Assembly (NCBI RefSeq): GCF_026627925.1
Contig: NZ_JAPNLE010000006.1
Location: 372,001 to 436,000, forward strand
Origin: Cupriavidus sp. D39
GTDB lineage: Bacteria; Pseudomonadota; Gammaproteobacteria; Burkholderiales; Burkholderiaceae
Reading direction: 5' to 3'
Length of the DNA: 64,000 bases
Positions 45,480-55,597 of this stretch are shown here, piece after piece; the stretch's first letter is position 1, and the number at the start of each line of letters is the position of its first letter. The notes under the pieces were generated by a model that was not told the DNA's origin, did no database searches, and worked only from the letters and a program-made list of their open reading frames with translations. The position numbers and the translations under genes were made by a program.

Positions 45480-46352
45480 ATGGAAAATCTCAGGAACCAT
45501 AATCGCGTGGGACAGGAACTTGAAAACCGCGCAGCCGCCTCGACGCCATACCGGCTGAACCTCGATGGAAAGGTCTGCGTGGTCACGGGTGCGGGCAGTG
45601 GCATTGGTGCCGGCATCGCGCGCGCCTTCGCCGATGTGGGAGCACATGTGGCGCTTGTGGATCGGAATCTTGCCGGCGCTGAAGCTGTCGCCGCCGAACT
45701 TCGGAAGGCCGGTGCGGTGGCGCAGGCGATCGGCTGCGACGTGTCGGACGAAGCTTCGGTTGCCGCAGCCGCTGGCGAGGTTCGCGCAGCGCTCGGGGCG
45801 GCCAGCGTGCTCGTCAACAATGCAGGGCTGCTGCGCGCCGGACCTCTTGAGACGGTCTCGATCGAGGACTGGAACCAGGCCATCGCCGTTAACCTGACCG
45901 GCTATCTTCTGTGTGCTCGAGCTTTCGGGCGCGACATGCTGGCGGCGGGCAAGGGCAGTATCGTCCACGTTGCCTCGATTGCGGCGCTCAATCCGCAGAC
46001 CAATAGCGGTTCCTATAGCCCGAGCAAGGCGGGCGTGCTGCTGCTTTCGCGGCAGTTGGCGGCGGAGTGGGGCCCGCGCGGGGTGCGCAGCAACTGCGTG
46101 CTGCCCGGCATGATCCGCACCGCGCTGTCCGCCAAGTTCTACGAGGAGCCGGGCTTCGAGGCTCGCCGCGCCGCCGCCACCGCGAGCCGCCGCATCGGCG
46201 AGCCGGAGGACCTCGCCGGCCCGGCCCTGTTCCTCGCCTCTGACCTGGCTGCCTACGTCAATGGCGCGGAGGTGCTCGTCGATGGCGGACTCGATTGCAT
46301 GCTGATGGACATGGTCCCGCGCCCCGGTTTCAACGCGACCCCGGCCGCGTGA
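45480..46352 (+). CDS. Short-chain dehydrogenase/reductase, candidate 4-hydroxycycloalkane-carboxylate dehydrogenase
   Basis: This 290-residue classical SDR has the cofactor motif TGAGSGIGAGIARAF, the DVSDEASV acidic loop, the NNAG motif (VLVNNAGLL), and the catalytic Ser-Tyr-Lys region (HVASIAALNPQTNSGSYSPSKAG: Ser, then Y-x-x-x-K as YSPSK). The extra N-terminus (residues 1-27) is charged and atypical. In the proposed pathway it oxidises the P450-made secondary alcohol to a ketone with NAD+. It starts the second half of the catabolic operon, 28 bases upstream of the flavoprotein gene... the ATG at 45480 follows a good Shine-Dalgarno. Confidence 0.85.
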   Translation: MENLRNHNRVGQELENRAAASTPYRLNLDGKVCVVTGAGSGIGAGIARAFADVGAHVALVDRNLAGAEAVAAELRKAGAVAQAIGCDVSDEASVAAAAGEVRAALGAASVLVNNAGLLRAGPLETVSIEDWNQAIAVNLTGYLLCARAFGRDMLAAGKGSIVHVASIAALNPQTNSGSYSPSKAGVLLLSRQLAAEWGPRGVRSNCVLPGMIRTALSAKFYEEPGFEARRAAATASRRIGEPEDLAGPALFLASDLAAYVNGAEVLVDGGLDCMLMDMVPRPGFNATPAA

Positions 46353-46386
46353 GCTCCATCACACCATTACGACAAGGAGAGAAGAT

Positions 46387-48093
46387 ATGGCCAAGGAGAT
46401 CACTTGCGATCTGGTCGTGGTCGGATCGGGTGCTGCGGGCCTCGCCACCGCGATCACTGCACGCAAGCGCGGCCTCGATGTCATCGTGCTCGAAAAGGAG
46501 CCCGTGTTCGGTGGTACCACCGCGCTGTCTGGCGGCGTCTTGTGGATTCCGCTGAGCAAATATGGCCAGCAGCAGAACCCGGCTGACACCGTCGAGCGCG
46601 TGCGCGAATACATGATGAGCGAGACGGGCAACAACTACGATGCCGCCGCGGTCCAGTGCTTTATCGAGAACGGGCCGAGAATGGTCGAGTTCTTCGAGCG
46701 CGAGACCGAGATGAAGTTCGTGCCCACGCTCTATCCGGACTATCACCCGGATGCGCCCGGCGGCGTCGACATCGGCCGCTCGATCCTCGCCGCGCCCTAT
46801 GACATTCGCGGGCTGGGCAAGGACATGCGCCGTCTCAAGCCGCCGCTCAAGACGATCACCTTCATGGGAATGATGTTCAATTCGTCGAACGCGGACCTCA
46901 AGCACTTCTTCCGCGCCACCAAGTCGCTGACCTCCTTCCTCTATGTGACTAGGCGCCTGGCGACGCATATGAAGGAGCTGCTGCTCTATCGCCGCGGCAT
47001 CAATGTGACCAGCGGAAACGCGCTGGCAGCGCGACTCGCGAAATCGGCGCTGGACCTCAAGATTCCCATCCTGACCGGGACTCCGGCCAAAGAGATCATC
47101 ATGCATGGCGGCAAGGCTGTTGGCGTGCGCGCCGGCGGTGAGGGCGGCGAGCGCCGCATCCAAGCCCGGTACGGCGTGGTGCTGGCCTGTGGCGGCTTCC
47201 CCCAGGACGTGAAGCGCATCGCGCGCGCCTACGCCCACATCGCACGTGGCGGCGAGCACCTCTCGCCCACGCCGGCGGGCAACACCGGCGACGGTGTGGC
47301 GATGGCCGAGGCGGCGGGCGGCAGCGCTGACATCCGCTACCAGGACAGCGCGGCCTGGATGCCAGTATCGCGCGTGCCGTATGGCAATGGTGAATTCGGC
47401 GTGTTCCCGCACCTGCTGGACCGCTACAAGCCCGGTGTGATCGGCGTGCTGCGCAACGGCAAGCGCTTCACCAACGAATCGAACTCCTATCACGACGTGG
47501 GCGCGGCCTTGATTCGTGCCTGTGCAGGGCAGAACGAGACGGCCATGTGGCTGGTCTGCGACAAGGCCACCCTGGGTAAGTACGGTCTGGGTTTTGTCAA
47601 GCCTGCCCCTATGCCGATCGGCAAATATCTGCGCAACGGCTACCTGTTCGAGGGCCGCACGCTGGCCGAGCTGGCCAGCCATGCCGGCCTCGACCCGGCC
47701 GGGCTGGCGCAAACCGTGCGCGAGTACAACGTGGGCGCTGCGCGGGGCGAAGATCCGGCCTTCGGGCGTGGCAGCACCGCGTTCAATCGCTACCTCGGCG
47801 ACCCCGAGCGCCAGCCCAATCCGTGCGTTGCACCGATCGAGAAAGGACCGTTCTACGCCGTCAAGGTCGTGATGGGCGACCTGGGCACCTTCGACGGGGT
47901 CAGGACCAGCGTGGCCGGCGAAGTGCTCAAGGGCGACGGCACGCCGATCGACGGACTCTACGCGGTGGGCAACGACCGCGCCAGCATCATGGGCGGCAAC
48001 TACCCCGGCGCGGGCATTACCCACGGTCCCAACATGACCTTCGGCTTCATCACGGGCAACCACATCGCGGACAAGGTAGGAGCAAAGGCATGA
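46387..48093 (+). CDS. FAD-dependent desaturase of the 3-ketosteroid-delta1-dehydrogenase type
   Basis: This 568-residue flavoprotein begins with a Rossmann FAD motif (LVVVGSGAAGLATAITA, ending in VIVLEKE) and the GGTTALSGG segment typical of KstD/fumarate-reductase-like enzymes. Later blocks are GVVLACGGFPQD, TGDGVAMAEAAGG, and the FAD-closing PIDGLYAVGNDRASIMGGNYPGAGITHGPNMTFGF region in which the G-N-Y-P-G-A-G turn is a KstD hallmark. Such enzymes insert a double bond next to a ring ketone; two rounds on 4-oxocyclohexanecarboxylate give 4-hydroxybenzoate. It is preceded by AAGGAGAG and overlaps the next start codon (ATGA). Ring substrate is inferred from neighbours. Confidence 0.85.
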   Translation: MAKEITCDLVVVGSGAAGLATAITARKRGLDVIVLEKEPVFGGTTALSGGVLWIPLSKYGQQQNPADTVERVREYMMSETGNNYDAAAVQCFIENGPRMVEFFERETEMKFVPTLYPDYHPDAPGGVDIGRSILAAPYDIRGLGKDMRRLKPPLKTITFMGMMFNSSNADLKHFFRATKSLTSFLYVTRRLATHMKELLLYRRGINVTSGNALAARLAKSALDLKIPILTGTPAKEIIMHGGKAVGVRAGGEGGERRIQARYGVVLACGGFPQDVKRIARAYAHIARGGEHLSPTPAGNTGDGVAMAEAAGGSADIRYQDSAAWMPVSRVPYGNGEFGVFPHLLDRYKPGVIGVLRNGKRFTNESNSYHDVGAALIRACAGQNETAMWLVCDKATLGKYGLGFVKPAPMPIGKYLRNGYLFEGRTLAELASHAGLDPAGLAQTVREYNVGAARGEDPAFGRGSTAFNRYLGDPERQPNPCVAPIEKGPFYAVKVVMGDLGTFDGVRTSVAGEVLKGDGTPIDGLYAVGNDRASIMGGNYPGAGITHGPNMTFGFITGNHIADKVGAKA

Positions 48094-48428
48094 ACTACTT
48101 GGACAAGCCCCTGATCGACCACCGCATCTACACCATCGCGCTGCGCAAGATGCCCGAGTTCCTAGAGGTGTTCGACCGCTTGGCCATGCCGATCCTGCTG
48201 GAGACGCTAGGCCATCCGGTGGGCTTCTACGTGAGCCAGGTCGGACCGCTGAACCAGTTCGTGCATCTGTGGGCGTACCAGGACCTGGCTGAATATGAAC
48301 GTCGCTGCTTGGCGCGCGACGCGCACCCGGATTTCCCGTCCTATTTGTCGGCTTCCGGGCATCTGATCACCGCGCAGGAAACGCGGCTCATCCGGCGCGT
48401 CGATCTACCAAGCCTCCTGTGCCGGTGA
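48090..48428 (+). CDS. NIPSNAP-family protein
   Basis: This 112-residue protein matches the NIPSNAP ferredoxin-like (dimeric alpha-beta barrel) fold: IDHRIYTIALRKMPEFLEVFD at the start (Y-T-I-x-x-x-K/R), the LGHPVGFYVSQVGPLNQFVHLWAYQDLAEYERR core with the conserved N-x-x-x-H-L-W-x-Y pattern, and the short tail. The ATG overlaps the desaturase stop, so the two are coupled. The chemistry of NIPSNAP proteins is mostly unknown, but members occur in catabolic operons and may help isomerisation or aromatisation. Here, a partner in converting the dienone to a phenol is possible, not shown. Confidence 0.85.
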   Translation: MNYLDKPLIDHRIYTIALRKMPEFLEVFDRLAMPILLETLGHPVGFYVSQVGPLNQFVHLWAYQDLAEYERRCLARDAHPDFPSYLSASGHLITAQETRLIRRVDLPSLLCR

Positions 48429-48437
48429 AGCATCTGA

Positions 48438-49652
<1,215 letters not shown>

Positions 49653-49697
49653 GCCAGCGTAGCACGTTGATCGCGGCGCTTTCGGAGGGCGACTGCC

Positions 49698-50520
49698 ATG
49701 CCCCGCACCGACGAGAAAGATGTATTCGGACCGGTGATCGGCGCCGGGCTGTTCGGCGTCGCTGTCGGCGCTCTAGGTCTGGGGCCGACATCGGACCGCA
49801 AGAGGCGCAAAACCGTGATTCTCTTCGCCATGGCATTGTGCGCCATTGGCACCTTCGGCTGCGCATTCTCCGGCTCGGTGATGTCGATGTCAGTGTGTGG
49901 CGTTTCATTACCGGAGTAGGGCTCGGTGCCGCCCTGCCGAACGCGACCACCCTCCTGGCCGAGTACAGCCCGGAACGCGACCGCGCGCGGCTGATTGCGG
50001 TGATGTTCGTCGGGGTTTCGCTGGGCGCCGCGAGTGCCGGAGTCACTGCCGCCCACCTGCTGCCAATCTTTGGCTGGAAAGGCATGCTCCTCCTGGGTGG
50101 CGAGCTGCCTACGATTTGCGCGCTGTTGGTATTCGTCGCGTTGCCCGAGTCGGCACGCTTCATGTTCGTGCAAAAGGCGCCGGCGGAGCGCATCGGCCGA
50201 GGCCTTTCGCGTGTGGGCAATCTCAGCTACGGGCGAGACACCGAGTTCACCTTGCCGGAGCTCAAGGGCGAACACCAAGCGTCGATCTCAGGCTTGTTCA
50301 CTGGTGGCATGGGACTCGGCTCAGTGCTCTTGTGGGTGGCGTATTTCATGGACTTGCTCGTCTATTACCTGCTGACCAGCTGGCTACCGTCTCTGATCGT
50401 GCAGTCCGGGCATCCGATCGAAAAGGCGGCGGCAGTTGTATCGGCAATGCTCCTGGTGGGCGCCTCCGTTGGTACCCTCCTGATAGGCTGGCTGATGGAC
50501 AAGATCAAACCGTGCTTATC
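49698..50520 (+). pseudogene. Truncated MFS aromatic-acid transporter (PcaK/AAHS-like)
   Basis: The plus strand encodes GPVIGAGLFGVAVGALGLGPTSDRKRRKT, the loop 2-3 signature of aromatic-acid:H+ symporters, then, after a two-base difference at GTGTGTGG (49897), WRFITGVGLGAALPNATTLLAEYSPERDR and further helices up to LLIGWLMDKIKPC. The first transmembrane helix is missing, and the C-terminal half (about 150 residues) is cut off by the IS1595-type insertion. It probably once imported 4-hydroxybenzoate or a related acid; it cannot work now. Confidence 0.75.
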
Positions 50521-50869
50521 CGGTTAGCTCCCATGTAGTGGGTAGCGATTTTTTGCATAGTGCTCGGCATAGGTCGGCGCGGTGACGTCACCAGCGATGC
50601 CGAGCAGAGAGCGAAACGCGTTGAAGGGATAGAAACGGCGGTTGAAGCGGAAGGTGAATTCGTTGAGATAGGCTTGTAGGTGCTGCGGGCTGACACCGTG
50701 ATGAATACCGCGCAGCCAGGTCTTGAGATTGGAGAACACAAGGTGATTGATCGGCAGGAAGGTTTCGGCCACTTGCATGTCACCGCGCTGCGCGATGGCG
50801 ATATGGCCATAGCCGGGGCCTGTACGGGATTTTGTGTGCAGGGCATAACATGTCGACAAGGAGCATGTA

Positions 50870-52120
50870 ATGCCACGCAAACCAAAGGCCATACCCAGGG
50901 ACCTTCCGACCATCCCTAAGGAGCTGATCGATCAGTTCGTTAAAGGTCCGATGACTGCTGAGGCGGTGCAAGACGCCGCCATGGCGTTCAAGAAGGCCCT
51001 GATCGAGCGGGCGATGGGCGCGGAGCTGGGCCATCACCTGGGCTACCCGGCGGGTGCCGAGCGCCCCGAGGATGCAACCAACCAGCGCAATGGCTCCAGC
51101 GCCAAGACCGTGCTTACGGACACGGGACCCTTGCGGCTGGCGATCCCGCGCGACCGCGACGGCAGCTTCGCGCCCATCCTGATTCCCAAGCACGACCGGC
51201 GTTTTACTGGCTTTGACGACAAGATCATCGCCATGTATGCGCGCGGCATGACGGTACGCGAGATCCAGGCGTTCCTGGTCGAGCAGTATGACACTGAGGT
51301 GTCGCCCGCGTTCATCAGCTCGGTAACGGATGCGGTCATGGAGGAAGTCACCGCCTGGCAGGCCCGTCCATTGGAGGTCATGTACCCGGTCGTGTTCTTC
51401 GACGCGCTGCGGGTCAAGATGCGCGAGGATGGCGTCGTGCGCAGCAAGGCGGTCTATCTGGCGCTGGGCGTGCTGCCCGATGGCACGCGTGACATCCTGG
51501 GCCTGTGGATCGAGACCACCGAAGGGGCAAAGTTCTGGATGAAGGTGTTCAACGACCTGAAGACGCGAGGCACCCAAGACATCCTGATCGCGGTGACCGA
51601 CGGCTTGAAGGGCATGGAGCAGGCCCTGAACGCGGTGTTCCCGAGCACGACACTGCAGACTTGTGTCGTGCATCTGATACGCGGCAGCCTGGACTACGCG
51701 AGCTGGAAGGACCGCCGTGTGGTGGCGGCCGCGCTCAAGCCTGTCTACACGGCTGCCACGGTTGAGGCCGCCGAGGCGGCGCTGTTGGCCTTCGAGCAAA
51801 GCGACTGGGGCAAGCGCTACCCACCGATTGCAGCCTCCTGGCATCGCGCCTGGGACCGGGTGATTCCATTCTTTGCGTTCCCGCCGGCCATCCGCAAGAT
51901 CATCTACACCACGAATGCCATCGAGAGCATCAACGCGCAACTGCGTAAGATTATCAAGACCCGCGGGCACTTCCCGAGCGATGAAGCGGCCACCAAACTG
52001 CTGTGGCTAGCCTTGCGCAACATCACCGGCAAGTGGGGCAGCGCCACGCACGACTGGAAAGCCGCCATGAACCAGTTCGCGATCCTCTACGAGGATCGCT
52101 TCACACAACCCCATCGCTGA
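50870..52120 (+). CDS. IS256-family transposase (mutator type)
   Basis: This intact 416-residue DDE transposase of the MULE superfamily contains QDAAMAFKKALIERAMGAELGHHLGYPAG, the first catalytic Asp in VVFFDALRVKMREDG, the second in ILIAVTDGLKGMEQALNAVFP with the following C-x2-H in TCVVHLIR, and the catalytic Glu in IIYTTNAIESINAQLRKI. Length and motif order are normal, and no frameshift is present, so the element may be active. The ATG at 50870 follows AAGGAGCATGTA. Confidence 0.95.
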   Translation: MPRKPKAIPRDLPTIPKELIDQFVKGPMTAEAVQDAAMAFKKALIERAMGAELGHHLGYPAGAERPEDATNQRNGSSAKTVLTDTGPLRLAIPRDRDGSFAPILIPKHDRRFTGFDDKIIAMYARGMTVREIQAFLVEQYDTEVSPAFISSVTDAVMEEVTAWQARPLEVMYPVVFFDALRVKMREDGVVRSKAVYLALGVLPDGTRDILGLWIETTEGAKFWMKVFNDLKTRGTQDILIAVTDGLKGMEQALNAVFPSTTLQTCVVHLIRGSLDYASWKDRRVVAAALKPVYTAATVEAAEAALLAFEQSDWGKRYPPIAASWHRAWDRVIPFFAFPPAIRKIIYTTNAIESINAQLRKIIKTRGHFPSDEAATKLLWLALRNITGKWGSATHDWKAAMNQFAILYEDRFTQPHR

Positions 52121-52134
52121 GATAGGATCAAAGG

Positions 52135-52172
52135 CCTGCCTGCCGGGCAGCCTGCCCGGCAGGCAGGTTTTT
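52135..52172 (+). terminator. Strong terminator at the end of the IS256 element
   Basis: A 16-base perfect stem (arms 52135-52150 and 52152-52167, CCTGCCTGCCGGGCAG and its complement) is followed by TTTTT (52168-52172). It ends the transposase message and shields the element from outside transcription. Confidence 0.85.
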
Positions 52173-52692
52173 AGCCTTGCACACAAAAATCCTGACACCC
52201 CCCATAGCCGCGCTCGCCCAGCTTGGCATAACCGCTCCAGTCGTCGGTGATGATGGTTGCGCCGGGTGCAACGGTACGCTCGATGAATCCGCCCAGCGAC
52301 CGGGCACTTCGGTCAGGAACCAGAGCGAGCCGAACTCGTCCGGCATACCGTCCGCTCTTGCGTTTGTTGCGGCTGCCGACAAGCTTGCGTTGCCGAACCT
52401 CGACAGCGCCGGCCACAAGAACCATGTCGTGCACGCCCCTGCCTTTGCCGCGAGTACGCCCACCGACGTAGGCCTCATCGGCCTCGACGTGTTCCTCAGG
52501 CTTGCCACCGATCCGATCCTGGTCGGGGCGCACCATGCCGGCGCGCAACTTGTGGAGTATCTGGAAGGCGGTCTCGTAACGCGACAGGCCGAGTTGGCGT
52601 TGGAACTGAACGGCCGACATGCCAGGCGTCTGACTGGCGACCAGATACGCCGCCCAGAACCAAACCGACAGCGGTGTGTGCGTGCGCTCCAT

Positions 52693-53146
52693 GACGGTGC
52701 CAGCAGCCGAGCAAGAGGCGAGGTGCGCGGCGATGATGGCCGCGGCTGTGACTGCGCCACCTCGACGTCCGCCCTTGAGCGGCCCATCGGTCGCGCTGCA
52801 GATTGATGCGGGTTACGTCAAGGCGCCGCGGCAGTTCGAAGGGACGCGATGCTGCAATCCCTGCGGCATAGAAGGCGCCCCCTATTTGGCCACTCCCACT
52901 CGCCCACTGCCACGCAGAAATGGGTACGGCGTCAGCCGTAGGTGCGATGCTCCAAATGGGCTGTGTTGCTTCGGCGGGCTTACCTGCGTCACACCCGCGA
53001 TGTTCTCAGGGAGCGGTCAGCCGTGCCTTCTGAGCGGCCAGGATACCTGCCAGGCAAAGAAGGGCGGGGTGGTCATCGACGTAGTGCTGTCGTGGCAAAG
53101 GTGTCTCACTTCCTGTCGGAGCACGCGCGCCTTCTTCTTGACCGGT
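52693..53146. other. Degenerate end of the IS1595 element and unassigned sequence
   Basis: From 52693 to about 52950 the minus strand holds scattered pieces of what should be the transposase N-terminus, not in one frame. From there to 53146 no gene is recognised; weak frames exist on both strands. The right end of the IS1595 element must lie here but was not identified. Confidence 0.4.
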
Positions 53147-53975
53147 TTAACCGTCGTTGTGTGCGACCTGCGACTTGCCTGACCGTCCCTCCGCAGCCAG
53201 CTCCTTGATCTGCTCAACGACGTCCGGATTGGCGAGAGCGGACACGTCGCCGCGGCTCTGCTGATTTGAGATCGCTGCAAGTACGCGCCGCATGATCTTT
53301 CCCAAACGTGTCTTGGGCATATCGGGAACGATGACGACCCTACGCGGCCGTGCGATTGCCCCGATCTGGGAAACCACGGATGCCGAAACCTTGTCCGCGA
53401 TCTTCGAGGAGGGGCCTGTCCCGGCTTCAGCGACACGTAGAGATCGGGCACCTTGCCCTTGAGCTCGTCCGCGACCGGAACCACAGCCGCCTCGGTGACA
53501 TCGGGCACGAGAAGAGCAGCAGACTCGATTTCTTTGGTGCCGAGGCGATGGCCTGCGACGTTGATCACGTCGTCAATGCGGCCGAGGATGCGAATGTAGC
53601 CATCCGCGGCCTGCATCGCGCCATCACCGGCCAGATAAGGCCAGTCCCGCCAGTCCTTGCTCTTGGGGTCCTTGCAATAGCGCGCGTAGTACTGGCTCAC
53701 ATATCGATCTGGATCCTTCCAGACCGTCTGCAATACGCTTGGCCACGGGTTGCGGATACAAATGTTCCCCGCCTTGCCAGACCCGCCCGGGAGTGCTTTG
53801 CCTTCCTCGTCGAAGATCACCGGATGAATGCCCGGAATGGCGGGTCCCGTGCTGCCTGGCTTCATCTTGTGGATCGCCGGCACTGTGCTGCAGAGGAATC
53901 CGCCGTTTTCGGTTTGCCACCAACGAGGCCCGATCATGTCGCCGCAAGCCTGAATTCCCAGACACTCGATTTGGC
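53147..53975 (-). pseudogene. acs/prpE-type acyl-CoA synthetase remnant (C-terminal part, one frameshift)
   Basis: The minus strand encodes the last 270 or so residues of an acetyl/propionyl-CoA synthetase: the A5-type motif WWQTENGGFL, TGPAIPGIHPVIFDEEGKAL, the A7-A8 blocks YLAGDGAMQAADGYIRILGRIDDVINVAGHRLGTKEIE, and the A10 lysine region MPKTRLGKIMRRVL. The shift at the GGGG run at 53411-53414 is repaired by one base. The N-terminal AMP-binding half is missing, so it is a remnant, cut near 53975. Confidence 0.8.
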
Positions 53976-54163
53976 GTCGTGGCCCAGCGTAGCATGAACG
54001 GGTCTTGACATCACATCGTGCGAGGTCGTCAACGTAAGAATGCAGGCGATCGAGCGTTATGCGCGCGGCGAGGCGGTCAAGGACATTGAACAGGTGACAG
54101 GCGATAACCTGGCTCAGGGGCCTCCTGTTTTTTGCATGGATAGCTGCTGAAAAGACTCTCTGG
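53976..54163. other. Junction between the acs remnant and the enoyl-CoA hydratase gene
   Basis: About 190 bases of unassigned DNA. The plus strand from about 54040 reads MQAIERYARGEAVKDIEQVTG, which looks like a scrap of a transposase, suggesting that an IS once joined these pieces. This is only a suggestion. Confidence 0.3.
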
Positions 54164-54957
54164 CTACCGACCAATGAAAACGGGGTCGCGCTTCTCCAGA
54201 AACGCGCGCAAGCCTTCCTGGCCATCGTCGGTGTCGTAGCAGACGTTTTGTGCCGCCGTTTCACGGAACAGTGCCTCCCGCATTCCCCCTGGTGATGCTG
54301 CTGAACTGCGCGCTTGGCTAGCCGGATCGGCAGCGGGGCATTCAGCGCGATGCGCCGCGCCAGGTCCATCGCGGCATCCATCAGATCTCCAGGCTCGACG
54401 ACTTGACTGACGATCTGCAAGCGAAGAGCGTCTTCCGCATCGACTACGGCACTGGTGTAAATCAGTTCGAACGCCTTTGATTGGCCCACGATAGTTGGCA
54501 GGAGGTAGGTACCACCGTAATCGGGCATCAGACCTCGCTTGACATGGGATTGCGAGAAGATGGCTGTGCGCGACGCAATGCGAATATCCGCCGCCAGAGC
54601 GAGATTCATGCCGGCGCCCATGGCGGGGCCATTGACAGCCGCGATGACTGGCTTGCTTGCTTCATAGACTGCCAGCAGCGTTCGATCGCGAGGCGGTTCG
54701 ATCTTGTCAGCCAGCGGCCGGCCCTCGGTTACGCGACCATAGATCTCGCGCAGATCACCGCCGGCGCAAAAGGCCTTGCCGGCACCTGTCAGGACTACCA
54801 CGCGCACTTGATCATTGCCGTTCGCCATTGCCATGGCCGCGACAATGTCTTCGCGTATTGTGCCGCCGAGCGCATTGCTGCGCTCAGTGCGGTTGAGGGT
54901 AATGATCGCCACACTGTCTCGCTGTTCGTATAGAACACATCCAAAGACCTGGTGCAT
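54164..54957 (-). CDS. Enoyl-CoA hydratase/isomerase (one frameshift)
   Basis: Across the CCCCC run at 54285-54289 (one base added gives HHQGGMREALFRETAAQN), this crotonase-fold protein has about 265 residues. It contains the SNALGGTIREDIVAAM start region, VRVVVLTGAGKAFCAGGDL with the oxyanion-hole residues, ASKPVIAAVNGPAMGAGMNLALAADIRIAS, and the C-terminal FIGR end. The catalytic Glu region lies at GLMPDYGGTYLLPTIVG, where Asp replaces the usual first Glu (typical of isomerase-like members). It hydrates or isomerises an enoyl-CoA. The start at 54957 opens MHQVFGCVLYEQRD. Confidence 0.85.
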
Positions 54958-55003
54958 GGGGTTGTCTCCAATAATTGCCCTTTTGGCCACTACATCGTTG
55001 TTG

Positions 55004-55495
55004 TTACCGAGCCTGTTCTTCAGTCGGCCGACATTTGTACATGAGCGAAATCACCATGGAGTGCACGGTTTCTCCGCGTTGGTTCTTGACGATGCGATCA
55101 CAGATCACGATGCCCTGCTTGCCGGTGCTGGTCAGCTTCTTCTCCGTTGGCGTGATAAAGACCTGGAGGGTGTCGCCCGCCTTCACCGGAAGGTGCATAC
55201 GCCACTTGTCCAGACCGAGCATCGCAACGATCGTGCCGTCATTGATTCCGCTCAGGCACTGGAGTCCGCCCGCGATTGCCAGCACAAGGGGGCCGTGCGC
55301 AATCGGTTCTCCATAGGGTTGCGTCTTGCAGAACTCGTGATCGATATGTGGGGCGTTGTGGTCGCCTGACAGGCAAGCGAAGTTGACAATATCGGTCAGG
55401 GTGACGGTGCGGCGGGAAGTAACGATCGTCTCGCCGATCCCAAAATCCTCGAAATAGAGGCCACGTGGTTGATATTGCGCTGCGTTATCAGTCAT
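55004..55495 (-). CDS. MaoC-like (R)-hydratase
   Basis: This 163-residue single hot-dog-fold protein begins with YFEDFGIGETIVTSRRTVTLTDIVNFACLSGDHNAPHID, the MaoC hydratase signature with the Asp-His pair (D-x-N-x-x-H as DHNAPHID), and continues with GPLVLAIAGGLQ and KAGDTLQVFIT. It should hydrate an enoyl-CoA, for example mesaconyl- or crotonyl-CoA types. It lies 46 bases upstream (in transcription) of the enoyl-CoA hydratase and downstream of the Bug receptor gene. Specificity is unknown. Confidence 0.9.
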   Translation of the reverse strand: MTDNAAQYQPRGLYFEDFGIGETIVTSRRTVTLTDIVNFACLSGDHNAPHIDHEFCKTQPYGEPIAHGPLVLAIAGGLQCLSGINDGTIVAMLGLDKWRMHLPVKAGDTLQVFITPTEKKLTSTGKQGIVICDRIVKNQRGETVHSMVISLMYKCRPTEEQAR

Positions 55496-55597
55496 TGCGT
55501 AATCCAGGAATTGAGGTTAGGCAAAAGGAGCGGTCCATGCATCCAAAGAGGTATGGACCATGCGAGGAAGGGTTTTGTTTGGTCGGGCCGGCGGCAT

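Larger units (their letters stand above)
50815..52201 (+). mobile_element. IS256-family insertion sequence (1387 bp) with 8-bp target duplication
   Basis: The element begins GGGGCCTGTACGGGATTTTG and ends, read from the other strand, GGGGTGTCAGGATTTTTGTG, an imperfect inverted repeat of about 28 bases. CCATAGCC lies directly outside both ends (50807-50814 and 52202-52209), the expected 8-base duplication. The insertion separates the two halves of the IS1595 transposase, so it is younger than that element. Confidence 0.9.
50524..52692 (-). mobile_element. IS1595-family element split by an IS256-family insertion
   Basis: Two minus-strand pieces make one ISXO2-like (IS1595) transposase. 52692-52210 encodes MERTHTPLSVWFWAAYLVA to the catalytic segments EEHVEADEAYVGG (first Asp/Glu region) and ATIITDDWSGYAKLGERGY; 50806-50524 encodes the rest, HIAIAQRGDMQVAETFLPINHLVFSNLKTWLRG to the end. 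The gap is the IS256-type element. The N-terminal zinc-ribbon coding region (beyond 52692, up to about 52950) is damaged and not in one frame. Terminal inverted repeats could not be fixed. The left end truncates the MFS gene. Confidence 0.8.

Noticed and set aside
53017..54990. One long 657-codon protein joining enoyl-CoA hydratase and acyl-CoA synthetase parts
   Set aside because: The join arises from a frameshift in the hydratase gene; the correct frame ends the hydratase at 54164, and the synthetase part is a separate truncated remnant.
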